From the NCBI GenBank assembly GCA_031310005.1, contig CM062380.1:992001-1056000 (forward strand): a stretch of 64,000 nt of DNA, given 5' to 3'. The stretch is from Dactylellina haptotyla (Eukaryota > Ascomycota > Orbiliomycetes > Orbiliales > Orbiliaceae). The position numbers and the translations under genes were made by a program. A model generated the notes under the pieces. It was not told where the DNA came from and did not search any database. It worked only from the letters and a program-made list of their open reading frames with translations. How positions within the stretch are numbered: the first letter of the stretch is position 1; each line of letters begins with the position of its first letter. Below, piece by piece: positions 19,342-31,045 of this stretch.

Positions 19342-22300
19342 ACGAGGTTGGCTGAGATTACTTGTTCAGGACCTTTGGGCAAACGTTTAGAAGCCAGTTT
19401 AGAACTCTCCTGGAGTTTGAATTTCGCGAGAGACGTTTTAACGACTGTGGCACATGCTACAATGTTACGATGCTACGAATTTACGAATTTACGAATTGAA
19501 ATGTCATGAAAGTTAAGAGTTTTGCCCTCACTTGTTGCAAGTTTGAGATCTCGGATTTCGTTTAGCAGGATTCCTCATTCCTTACAAGGTTTCGGCGTAG
19601 GAAGTGTGAAGATATATATCCGGTGTTCGGAGCTCTTTTTTTCCTGTCGTTTTCCCTTTTTCCTTTTTACTTTTCTTTTGCTTTCCTTTCATGCTTTCTT
19701 TCTTTTCTTTGGGTTCTTGTGTTGAAAAACTCTCTTGGGAAAATAGATCGTGTTAGTCAACGTCTTGTCGGAACTATATACATGTTTCATTATGTTCAAA
19801 ATGTAGCTAGTCAGTGGGTTTATCATGTGTTCAATGAAAGGCAGAAATTTTCCAAATAACAGATTCCCTGAGACTTTAAAATTCTATCATTGGCTCTGTC
19901 CCATGTCGGAGAGGCTTGTAGTTTTGGTGGCACCTCGCGAAGCCTAGCCTTGATTCCCAGGTTCATAGGATCTCGTAAACCAGAACCCTCTTTGCTGCGT
20001 TGGAACGATGTTGTGCCTTAACTAGGGATCTACCAGCCACATGGTCACACATCGAGACCAGGTTTATTCGGAGTTTGTGTTGATATTATTACCTTGTAAA
20101 GCAAGCCTGCTGGAGCCAGAATGCAGATATTTAAATATATTTCTAATTCATTGAATATCACTTTCATCTTTTACACAGCATCCTGGGAACGCTGCTACCA
20201 AGCACAAGATGCTGAGAGGTAAGAGACTAAATTGGGGAGGCATGATGTGTGTGGATGAGAGTGGGGTAAACGAGGCACACTTATTGCGAGTGCGATCCCA
20301 CTGGAACTAGGCCGGATGTACACAGGTAGGATCTCACAGCTCATATTCTTTGCACCCTGCATATTCATATTCCGGTCACCGAAGCTTCTTTTTCTGTGGT
20401 TGCCAGCCAACTCTACCCACATCGGGTTCAAATTCCGGGGCTAGCCCCGGGTCGTTGTTTGGCGGCAATTTAATTATTTTGCAGCACAAGCTACCAGGCA
20501 TTAGCGAGTAAGGCAAATCTAGCGTCGAAAGAATCGCAAATGAATTGAAACTGCCAACGTCTCGGTTGTGGTGTCAGGCAAGCTGTAAACTGGGCCGACA
20601 CTAATATTATACTAAGTATCTAACTGCAAATTTGTAACACATCAAAACAAAAATCCAAAGGAGCTCCAAAATTTTGAAGAGCTCTCTACCTAGAGCAGTC
20701 AAGAAACCGCCGTCCACTTGCGAGATAACAATATATATTACCTTTAATATTCCTCAAATCTGCAGTATAACTGCAGTTCAAACACGGAAACGCCTCTCAC
20801 GAGTCTACTTAGGTGGGTCTAGACTATTTTGAGGCCAGCAAAACATTGCACCCGCGTTTTTGTGGCCAGGGACTGCCAAGGCGTTTGGCGAGATCGCCTA
20901 TCCTTCCCCCCCCCGAGCCTCCTAGGCAGATTTCCCACACAGCAAATGAATAACCGAACGAGGGCGGCCCAACTAGACCTCCCGGCAACGCTTTCAAAAA
21001 TAAGAAAACACTAACCAGTAGAACGAGCGAAAGAAACTTTAGCGTGGTTACCTGGTATTACAGAATTTCCAAGTGGAAACCCGGGAGCAGATGTAACCCA
21101 AACAAATATATCTCCGTCAACTGAGAAAAGAAGAAGAAAGAGAAGAAGAAGAAGAAGAAGAAGAAGAAGAAGAAAAGAGACGGCTCTGGCAATGCTATAG
21201 AGGAGCCATTTCAACAGTTAAGCTACCGAGCATTCGTACTTATCCCAATTTACTGGCATCCAACTACAAAAAAGGATAACATAAGCCGTGAGGCATCTTG
21301 CTAGACATAAATCGGACAGTCAATGAAGTTAAAGCATGTGCCTAGCGATAGTCTGCTAGGAATACTGATAGTAGCTATCTTGGCGAAACATTAGCTCAAA
21401 AGTCAAATAACGTTATCGATTGTCAAATGTTCTGCCTGGTATACCACCTGAGACTGGGAATACCGTATTAAGATTGTCCTAGTCGCGTAATAGGTTGAAC
21501 GGTGATCGAACGGTGGTATGATTAATATATATCACGCTTTATATGATGATCAAAGTAATGCCAGATCTTCCAGATTTCAACATTTCTATCTAGCTATCCG
21601 AATCTAGCGGTATTCAATAGGAACTACACCATTTGGTGAACCTGGTCTCCCGGGTGCTCATATCGAGCGAAGAAGATTAGCCAATTCTCTGCATACACCT
21701 TCTTTGTAGCTAATTTTGTGACTTTTCAGCCCCCAATATACATGATGTCACACACCAGCACAGAGACAAGGCTCAGCTTCTGGGAAGCTTTAAATTCTGT
21801 ATAAGATCACGATAATGGGGCTTTCTCATTTTTCTCTCGGAAGAACGGCACGTATTCTCTTTAATTTTGAATAGTACAGTCTTTTTTAATTTCTGGGGTT
21901 ACATTGTAAACCTTTAACATACGCCAATACCAGTGTTGATGCCGGATTTAAACAAGATTCCCAGAAAGGAACGTAAAAGTGTCAGCTCTGGAAGCTCCAA
22001 ACGGAAATGGGATTACAGCTTCTAGATTGGAGTCTTAGAGTCTGACCGCCTCACGGCACGGGCTCTTATGAATATAATAAGACTAGATGTAGTAAAATCT
22101 AAGAAGATTATACTAGACGGCCTAAGAAGTATTGAAAAGACTAGCTGACACGAACATTTCATAGCTGAAGATCTGGCTCGCTGAACTCAGCTCTAGCAAA
22201 GCATAAACTGCTGACAGCCGATGCAATATAGCGGACGCCCAAATGAGCGTGGCGAGATAGCAACGGATAAAGGTTGATACAAGGTAACGTCAGCCACGCA

Positions 22301-23376
22301 CATGCAGAAAAGAGATTGACAACTAATAAGCTTACGCGTCCTCAATAGTATTATATATTTTTCTTGAATTTATTTTCTATCACATTAAACGTATTGTATT
22401 GTTGGACTCCAGAGAACAAGCATTTGCGCATGATTCTAAAGATTTTTCCACAAGGTCTTCTTATACCACTCATCGAAACGAATAGTTTGGGTTTGGGTTA
22501 GTATTCGAGTTCAAGGTTTGTAAAAACCCACCTTCACGTTATCCTCGGTGATTAAAAGTCGCAAAACCTACAATCTTTCTACTAATTGAGGGTATACTGG
22601 TGATTGAAGCACTGCTCTGTTAAGAATGCTACTTATAATTTGACTAGTTTTCTTTCTTGATTTTCCCTCCTCTGTGTTTCGGCGCGTCTTTTTTGTTTAT
22701 CATTTGAAGTGTCATTTGGGCGTTCTCCGACTGCGATTGATTATCCACACAACCACTAAATACGCTTTCCATGATTGGAAACTGCAGTCGACCATCATAT
22801 GCATTTCTTTCAAAATACTTAAAGACTCCGAAGAAAAAGATATATTTTTGAGCACACTCCGAGCCGGCAACGGATATTATATTGCGGATTTGATAATTTG
22901 AACAGTATGCATATCCGATCAAATGCCCCAGCCAAGACGCTCGTGATCCGTTTTTTTTTTTTTTTCGCAGAATTTACCTACTTAGCTTATCCCCAATGTA
23001 AAGGAGTAAAATATATGCACCCACGACATCTAGATAAGGTCGCTGCGACGACTATGTACTTCATTGGTTCACCAAATCGCCAAGTACTATGCGCTAGCGC
23101 ATATGGCCTAGCTAGGGAAATACGTTGGATGAGGCGCGTTTGATGTTTTCTTGAAATATATTAAATAGAACCTTTTTACAAGATCTCTAGATGAAAGTGA
23201 CCAACAGAGCTTCATGTTAGAAAATTGATAAAATTCAAATACAGAAAATTATGACCGTGCCTTTGGTACTACCATAACTTCACTACATTATTTCAATGAC
23301 CCTAGGGTGATAATATGCGAATGCCGCAGATAGCTCTTTTCTCAACTACTTTTCGAATCTGCTCTTATAAACCTAG
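19342..23376. other. 4 kb intergenic region, no gene seen
   Basis: Between the convergent 3' ends of the Egh16-family and receptor genes. Mostly AT-rich with a GAA microsatellite near 21.15 kb and a 15-T run at 22951-22965. A tRNA-like T-arm near 20423 lacks the other arms. No transposon domain is visible; RIP-degraded repeats cannot be excluded by eye. Confidence 0.5.
21122..21180 (+). repeat. (GAA)n polypurine microsatellite
   Basis: Interrupted AGAAGAAGAA run of about 55 bases, continuous for about ten units in its second half. Confidence 0.9.
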
Positions 23377-25011
23377 CTAGGCTGGTTTTACTTCAGTTCC
23401 ATGCTCCAATTTTTCGTCTCCACTACTAGCTATATCTTCAGGTATACTTTTAGACGTCATAGTAGCCGTACTGACGCTAGTGATAATCTTCGGCGCATAA
23501 AAAATAATTAGTGCTCTAATCATTGGCGCGCAACCACAAATGAGAGCAATATTAAGTTCGATGCTATGGTCCAAAATCAGTCGATTACTTCCCATACGAT
23601 ATATGTCAAACTCAGGATCTCATCTCTTACATTGTCCAAGCATCTATCAATAAAGGCGAACTGCTATCTGCGCTGAAATCTTGGTACTTGAGAATAGCGT
23701 CAAGTCGGAAACCACTCGCGATGCAAGCTCTAGAAAAATCAACGGTTTAGCAAAAGTCGACTGTTTCAGGCAGTTAACACGGTGTATACTAACACTGTAC
23801 CGATTGCAAAAGTACAAACTGCTAACAGCTTCTCTCTCGTTCCAAGTTTAAGCTGAAAGATAAGGGGTATTGGCAGAGCCCAAGTTGCGATGTCCGTTAG
23901 TATATAGATCGCGCCAGTCGCAACCAGCCCCGCCCTTTGGTTCAGTTTGCAAGGTTCTTGTAGGAAGTCATCCCACCAAGCAACTGGGCTGCATGCAAAG
24001 ATCGCGAAGAAAAATCCTGCGATCGAATTGCCAATTGTTATAGCTCCGGTTGCGAAAACGGCCCATTTGATATAGTTCATTTTAGTGAGTTGGTAATACA
24101 ACACCAAGAGTGACATCTTAATCACCGCCATAACCCAAGGATAAAATGCGGTAAGGATAAGGTATATCTTTTTATGAAACCTATGATTAGCACGAGCCTA
24201 TTCGACAAATAGTCGCAGTATGTAGAACAAATTCCGGAAATACGTACTTTATAGTGCTGGCGTAGTGTGTTCCAAGATACGTCCCAATAAGCTTGGTATT
24301 TTCCATCTTCAAAGTTAAATGTTAGCCAGCTAGCTGGGTACTTCATAGAGAAATATCTTGGTAATACTTTACGTACTATTTTTGCTGTGATGAACTGCCA
24401 ATGCGCCCCAAGCGACGGTCATGAACTGTGATTAGGAATGTAAATATTTCTCATTAGCCCAGTCCCGCAGTGTCGCACGATTGTGACATGGGTGCACACG
24501 CAACACGCAATTGCGCAAAACCCGTCGAAACGAAAGTAATATATGATACGCAACTTACGAAAGCAAGGATTGTTAAGTGATCAAAAAGCTTAAGGCCCCC
24601 TGCCAACATCTGTCTTGACCATATTCGCAGCACCACGGCAATAGTCGATATAACAGTAAGTGCGATGAAGAGAGGCACTATTATTGTAGTAGTTCCTGGA
24701 TGCGGCAGCAGAGCTCCGTTATCAGCAACAGCTACTAGGAAAGGTCCCATTACATCCACGCCCCCAAGCAAATCTATCATAACAGGTGCATCCTGGGGTC
24801 TTGTTCCGAATTCGGCGGTCAAGTCTTCCGGGGTAAAATTGTAGTTTACTGAATCTATCCAGTCTGCATATTTTACAATGAGATCGTAAATGAGAAGGTT
24901 TGGGTATGGGAGACTCGGGGACCCAGCTCCGACGATACGACACGCGCTTAGAATCGCATCGATATCATCACGGCTAAACCCGACAGCGGTGGAGTTATCG
25001 CTATCAGACAT
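23377..25011 (-). CDS. PTH11/SAT4-like seven-helix membrane receptor without CFEM domain (6 exons)
   Basis: Assembled exons 24559-25011, 24377-24425, 24248-24306, 23794-24167, 23631-23729 and 23563 down to 23377; phases 0, 1, 0, 2, 2 all agree. Product 406 residues. An N-terminal polar region of about 105 residues with no signal peptide is followed by hydrophobic helices: IIVPLFIALTVISTIAVVL, LTILAFFMTVAWGALAV, IYLILTAFYPWVMAVIKMSL, IKWAVFATGAITIGNSIAG, LVATGAIYILTDIATWALPI, LLAVCTFAIGTVACIASG and IELNIALICGCAPMIRAL. The motifs LGTREKLL, TDIATWALP and IELNIALICGCAP are typical of the fungal rhodopsin-fold (PTH11-like/SAT4) family of putative GPCRs. The ligand is unknown. The last but one acceptor and the acceptor at 24168 (AAAAAG) are the least certain; the 16-codon exon 2 is supported by continuity only. 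Confidence 0.85.
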
Positions 25012-25761
25012 CTAGAAGAATATTAGATGAGGCCTTGTACAAGCAAAAACTTGTAGACGGTCTATGTAAGCGGAGGGGCGGTATTGAATGGAAGAAAATT
25101 GCTAGGGTCAGCCAGTGGGGAACATTCCTCTAGAACCTAAATTCATCAACAAGTCACCGACAGCACCATATATATAATCAATCAATAGTTGGTATGAAGG
25201 GATGGATACTTAAAGGATGCCAATTCTCATTAGCTACATGCTTCCAGCTATGTTAACTGTGTTTGCTGAGCTTGCATCCATCTTGCTGCCAAACCCGATC
25301 CTCCACGGAAAGTTGACCAATTTTCGCCCAACGCATACCACCACCACGCCATCCACCTGCATTATTAGAGACGGTGAACGCGGCACATTTTCTCGTCCCA
25401 AGAACCGCTCGCCCTCCACTAGTTGAAACAGCTAGAGCACTCCTGCTCTATCCTTCTATCTCATTTTCCCTCGTATCCTTTGTTATCGTCGATGTTCATC
25501 ACGAATACTGATAAATTTTCTTTTTCTAGTTCCTCCATCATTCAATGGGGGTTTCAACTCTCGACTATGGACTTGAGAGTATCTGAGAAAGGATGTCCGG
25601 CTAAGTTTACCTGGTACAACATTTACTATTTCCAGGCTCCAGAGCGTGCAAATCTTGATCTCTTATAAGATCTTTGCCTCCGCCGACTAACTTGATAGCT
25701 TTCGATTCTTATTGACACCCCATCACAGAAATATTAATCCTAGGCACTCAAAGCCAACAAA
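25012..25761. other. Bidirectional promoter region
   Basis: Shared upstream region of the divergent receptor and CBM1-protein genes; no coding or RNA gene recognised. Confidence 0.6.
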
Positions 25762-26750
25762 ATGCAAATCCCATTCTGGCCAGTGTTTGCACTCTCGTGC
25801 TTACTTCCATTGGTTGCGCCCAAAGGACTTCTTCCTAAGGCTGGGTGTATCAAGAGAATCAGACGCAACGCCAAACGAGAAGATGGTCTCACAATTCTCG
25901 ACCTCTTTGAAGATATTTCCTTATCGCCGGCTGTAATTGCAAGGGCTGATTTAGAAAAGCGACAGTCGCCAGATAGCACATGCGCTTGCTACGACACCAG
26001 TCCTACATACTATCCAGTTGAGACGCTCCCAAGTTACATGGCAACCCCATATGGGAATTGCGATATCGCGGCCAAGGAGTCAAATCTATGTCCCTCAGAT
26101 TTCCTCTGTGCTTGTCAAACAAATGGAACCAGCAGCATTTGTCTTCCGACTACCGTTCAAGCCACTACTGAATGCAACACGGTTTATCCAGGACCTTTTC
26201 CCTCATCGACGGAAACTAGATGGCTGTATAGCTACGCGCCAACCGACTTAGCTGCGCCCAGCGGGCAATGCGGAGGGACAGTACAGCCAGCTGCAACAAC
26301 TGGTAACAACCTCTACTCTGAGCTTCCCCTCTGTGAATTCTTTTCTAATATGGGTTTTTAGAGTGGTCACCTTCTCAGACGGTCTGCCCTGACGGGCAAG
26401 CCTGCCAGTGTCAGTCGACTGGTTACTCGATGTGTGTAGATTCTGTCACTTCTGGCTATCGCGGCACCGATTGCCCAAACGCATGTTCGTCATATAGATA
26501 CGAGTACCTGGTCTCCCTACCGCCGCCTTCAGCAACCGCAGCGATGGGGGGTCAGTGTGGTGGGAAATGTTGGTCAGGTCCGACAAACTGTCCATCTGGT
26601 GCATCCTGTTATAGTGAAACGAGTCCAGTGCCGGGGGCTTACGCCAAGTGCGCAACTGCCAGACCAGGTAGCAGTTTTAAAATAAGACGAATGGAGGGCC
26701 TAGATGTTCCGATGAAAGCCAGGGCAATAGCGACGCGGATATATTTCTAA
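25762..26750 (+). CDS. Secreted carbohydrate-binding protein with tandem CBM1-like modules (2 exons)
   Basis: Exons 25762-26302 and 26362-26750, joined across a 59-bp intron (GTAACA...TTTTAG, CTAAT branch site), phase 1; 309 residues. Signal peptide MQIPFWPVFALSCLLPLV, then a basic propeptide ending in a Kex2-like LEKR at 64-67, so the mature protein would start QSPDSTCACYD. Three cysteine modules follow: YGNCDIAAKESNLCPSD (degenerate), SGQCGG...CPDGQACQCQSTG (degenerate), and GGQCGGKCWSGPTNCPSGAS (good CBM1 match, lacking the usual Tyr after GG). No catalytic domain of a glycoside hydrolase or LPMO is present. It probably binds cellulose or a related glucan, as wall-coating or adhesive protein. 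Confidence 0.85.
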
Positions 26751-28764
26751 GGTTCATTTTTACAACAGCCTTTATAAATTTATATAGTCTGTAGCTCTAA
26801 TAAAATATTAATTAATTATAAAACTGCATGAATCTTATTGACCTCCCATTGCACTCAGCTCTTTGTTATACTATTGGTTCGCGCCGAAGTAGTCTAGCTA
26901 TTCATTAACAATTTAGTAGAGATTGTAGAGTAGATGCCATCAGCGATGCACAGAATTGTTTAAGAGAACCATTGAAAACTGAAATTTAACCTTAGAAATG
27001 TTTGCTTACTGTTTAATAGAGATTACTCCGATCCCAAAGATATATAAAAAAAAGCATATCTCAGGCTTTTCAAGTCGAAGTGATATATAACGCATAGGCC
27101 AGGGCTTAAAGGTGAACTTCTAAAGACGCTCCCCGCAAAAATGACATTCCATAGAAGATCAATCAGCAGCCAAGTAGAATAAGTAAGGGGCCTCCGAACC
27201 CTCTTCTCCATCTCTATCATCCTGTAGAAATCAGATAGACCTGAAGGCAGACTTTTCTATTTGGCCGCATACAGCATCCTATGTGTTGATGGGTTGGATG
27301 AGACGCGAGATTCCTCTGTGTGTTGTGCGGCAGTCTCGAACCCAAACCAAAACACAACAGGTTGTGCGGTTTGGTTCGAGACTGAGATTCCCAGTCTTGT
27401 AAACACATTTAGATTGTCGACTTCGGCAGGGCCGACAAAAATTATCATGATCAGACTGGTAACTAGAGGTAGGCCTAGCTTGTAGACTTCCAAATTATAT
27501 ATTGCGAATGCGTACCCTCCCAGTACCTCCTTCATCAACCCGCCGCCGAAAGCGTTGCCGACGACCCTGCGTCTTTCCCTGCAATTACGACCACTTTCCC
27601 AATGCAGTCCTAACAAAGCGAAATTCGAACAAAAAATTTCTTTCCAAACTGACCGGCCATTTTTAATTTCGTTAAAGTTTCTCCAGTTTCCCGAAATGTG
27701 ATTTAAGGCACTAAACAAGCTTTTATCCCGGGTGCCTTACATATCCTTAAAAATAGTTCTAGTGACGTTTGGTTCAGGGAGCAACCCGATGATAATTTTG
27801 GTGTCCTGAGCTCAAAGGCCGCCCAGGGTTTGTGATGGATTTCGTGTTGGCTCTTTCCGCACTGAGCAGAAAGCATGAGAAGATTTTTTTTCTACCGCGG
27901 TAATCTACGATCCACGGAACCAGGAATCGGATGATGGCTTGGCTGCATTTATTACGAAATTTTTATCAAGGGTTTTGTTAGCACAAGTGCCGTGCTAGGT
28001 AGCTGGTTGATAAGATGAGATTGTCCTGCTTACTTAGCCTACTCGCCAATTAATCAAAATTCAAAAGGCGTCTATTCAAAAAAATAGAAGTCAAAAATTA
28101 AGATATTTGAGAAACGTTTTTATTAGCTCCCAAACTCTTAAATAACTTTAAGAGAGGTTGAATTCGATTTTGAAGAGCAATTTTTCTTATTTTTGGCCCA
28201 GGTGACCCAGAGACGGGAAGCTAAGAGAGTTAGAAACGTTTGACTCTCAATCAATTCGACATTCTGAAAAAGATCAAAAAGTGTTCCAGTCACAAACGAA
28301 GACTAAAACGGCCAAGTGCGGAGCCTGCAGGGTTCCACCTGATCCTTGCCGGTATTCCACTCCTGTTGGTTGCTGCAATCTCCCCGCAAAAGCCTCTGAA
28401 ATTTGGCCTCCATCCACCGAAACATTGGAAACGCAGCTCACATTCAAAGGAACAGGAAAGTCAGCTCGGCTGAAAAAGAAACGGGAAACAAGAAAATGTG
28501 AATGATCTATGCGTAAACTTTAGCTAGGCCAATAAATCAAGCCATCAAATGTGATTCAGCTGGGCTGGCCAACAGCTGGATCATATTAATATCTAGCCGT
28601 CCGCGCCCACCCTTTTTATTAGTGTTTCGATTTAGGACTTGATTCGTACTTTCTCTTTTCCTACATCTGCAGAAACCATTCTCGCGGGTGGAATACGCGA
28701 TACCTCCCCGGAGGCGACCAAAAATACCGGAGATACACTGTCGACAATAGTACATACCCCCAAA
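26751..28764. other. Intergenic region, no gene seen
   Basis: 3' flank of the CBM1 gene and promoter of the FAR-17a gene. A short cysteine-containing frame at 28281-28505 has no signal peptide or recognisable pattern and is not called. Confidence 0.5.
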
Positions 28765-29738
28765 ATGCGCTCGTTCTACGACCTCAACCACATCTCGCCA
28801 GCGTACCCCCTCTCACGCTTCTTCACATCCTGGTTCCTCCCATCCACCGTCTTCCTGGTCTATCGCGCGGCGCTATGTCTCTACTCTGTCCTGGTTATCG
28901 TAATCGCCAACGCTCTGCGACCCGACAGCGCTGGATCGCGATTTAGTTATTTCACATGGTTGACTTACTGGGGAATCACTTGCTACCTGCTCGTTAGCTT
29001 GGCGCATACCTACAGCTACTGGAAGACCGGGCGCAGTTTCCTAGAGTCGTGGCCCAGATGGTTGCAGTTCTTGCATGTGCTATTCTACAGCACGATCGTG
29101 GTATTGCCGTGGACCGTTACGGCGGTATACTGGGCGATTTTGTACGACGGGTTTACGGAGGAATATGATGCCTGGAGCAATGTAAGATTCTCCATGTCTG
29201 GATTTTCATTCAAGTGCGAGGTGTGTGGCGGGTGCGCTTCTGGGTTCGAATCGATTGCGATTTTGAGATCCTGTGAATGCGCGCCGGTTGTGCGCCTGCG
29301 CATATACGTGCTGTTGGTGTAACCGATATACTAATATATATTCAACATGACTAGATCTCCGTTCACGCTCTCAATGCCGTGGTCGCATTCCTCGAAATTA
29401 CTGTCCCGCGCACCTCTCCAATGCCTTGGATTCATATCCCTTGGTTCATCGGTATTCTCGGCGGCTACCTTGGTGTCGCATATATCACGAAATCGACACA
29501 AGGGTACTATACGTACTCGTTCTTGGACGCCAACAGGAAGGGCGCCGGTACGACAGCTGGCTATTGTGTTGGTATCGTCGCGGGAACCATAATCTTATTT
29601 GCCATCGTGAAAGGAGTGATTATCCTGAGGGTGTGGGTGACTGAGAGCAAGCTGGGATTGAAGGGCAAGTTTAGCCCGAGGGATGCTAGTCGTGGAGAGT
29701 CCACGATTGGCCCGGAGGGAGAGAAGATTAATGTGTAA
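28765..29738 (+). CDS. FAR-17a/AIG1-like integral membrane protein (2 exons)
   Basis: Exons 28765-29181 and 29355-29738, phase 0; intron 173 bp (GTAAGA...CTAG with TACTAAT upstream). Product 266 residues with about six hydrophobic helices (FLVYRAALCLYSVLVIVIANAL, GITCYLLVSLAHTYSYW, VLFYSTIVVLPWTVTAVYWAI and three in exon 2). The family includes human AIG1 and ADTRP, threonine hydrolases of fatty-acid esters of hydroxy fatty acids. By position Thr67 (WLTYWG) and His143 (VHALNAVVAFLE) are the likely catalytic pair; this assignment is inference. I chose ATG 28765 (AAAATGCG) because the upstream in-frame codons to 28639 look like leader sequence; the longer start adds 42 residues. Confidence 0.87.
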
Positions 29739-30071
29739 TTGTCACACAATATGCAAAATATATATTGTGGGACTAGTCGTCTTCTTTTCTGATTTTAGGC
29801 TCCGATGCAAGTTCGTCATAGCGTTTTCATACCTGCGATGGCCCTATGGATATAATACATCATAATACATAATGAATTTGATATTTCTCTGATGATGCAA
29901 ACCTGGGTTTAGATTTTAGAGGTAGCTTCTTCACCGATTGAACGGGATATTTACTGTTATTAAATCCGCCATTCGCGATGGCTTATTATTCATAATGTAC
30001 AGAACGAAGGGCTAACGCAAGTTATCAAAGAACAATCGCCAAGCCAAGGACCGCATGAGAACACTATATAT
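29739..30071. other. Short convergent 3' intergenic region
   Basis: 333 bp between the 3' ends of the FAR-17a and quinone-reductase genes; nothing recognised. Confidence 0.6.
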
Positions 30072-31045
30072 CTACTGAACATTGCACTTCAACCCGCATA
30101 ACTTGGTTGAAGGTGTCTTTTCTTCAGCCTCTGGCTCCTCTTTCTTCGCAGCTGTAGCTCCATTCTTGGTCGACTCGCCATTAGTGGGCTCCTTCGTGTC
30201 AACACCCGCATCTAGTCAAAAGTTAACCTTGCTGATGGTTTCCCAGTAGGTCTTGCCTTGTATTTTGGCAAGCTCCTTTTCCTTATCAGAGGGTTGGCGG
30301 GAGCCATCAGCAGCCTAATACGGATTGATGTTAGTAAATGGCTCTCCTTAAGGACTGGAAGGACTTAGAAAATTCAACTTACAGCGAAGGTACCGCTACC
30401 CCATGGCGAACCACCGTGGACTTCTGTGAGGTCGGTCATCTGTGGGAAGGCCTTGGCATATCCGAGAGGAACATAGATCATGCCGTGGTGGGCGAGCGTG
30501 CTCATGGCAGCGATGGCAGTGGACTCCTGGCCACCACCCAATGTACCGGTAGAGATAAAGATACCAACGTATTTACCGTAGAAACCGCCGCTTTGCCAGA
30601 TGCCGCCGGTCTTATCGATGAAGGCCTTCCATTGGCCGGGGAAGTTACCGTAACGGGTTGGGATACCGAAGAGAAAGGCGTCATATTCCAAAAGGTCCTT
30701 TGGGTCGGAGACAACTTTGTATGCTGGCTTAGGTGGAGCCCACATCTAATCATGATTTCATAGCTTAGAATATATTCCAACGCGTCCGCTCGGTGGGATC
30801 GGTATACCTTCTTCAAAACTTCCTCGGGCAAGGTCTCCTCGAGCTGGAGGATTTCGGCTGAACCGCCGGCCTCTTCAACACCCGCCTTGACGGCCTCGGC
30901 CATGGTGGCTACGAAAGAGAAGCATCGCGTTAGACAATTGATGTTCCCATGCGATTGTGATACGGACTCCGCGATATCATATGGGTTGAGACCTACCGAT
31001 ATGCCCGTACATGGAGTAGATGACGATTGCGAGCTTTGGAGCCAT
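30072..31045 (-). CDS. WrbA-type NAD(P)H:quinone oxidoreductase, flavodoxin-like (5 exons, C-terminal tail inferred)
   Basis: Exons 30997-31045, 30808-30908, 30383-30745, 30228-30314, then probably 30072-30173. The first four encode 200 residues: [10 protein letters not shown] (FMN phosphate loop, residues 7-16), [19 protein letters not shown] and [13 protein letters not shown], the WrbA/Pst2/Alt a 7 signature. It reduces quinones by two electrons with FMN, protecting from redox cycling; in yeast such proteins locate to eisosome/plasma membrane. Without further splicing the frame stops at 30216 (KVNF end). An open frame continuing in the same sense ([16 protein letters not shown] to LCGLKCNVQ) is reachable by a 54-bp GTTAAC...GCGAG intron with a CACTAATG branch site, giving 233 residues. 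The two tail cysteines could be lipidated. Tail exon confidence is moderate. Confidence 0.85.

Noticed and set aside
20380-20450. tRNA-like T-arm GGGTTCAAATTCC
   Set aside because: No matching acceptor stem, D arm or anticodon arm at the right distance upstream.
28281-28505. Short cysteine-containing frame (AKCGACRVPPDPCRY)
   Set aside because: No signal peptide, no known cysteine pattern, overlapped by another frame; probably chance.
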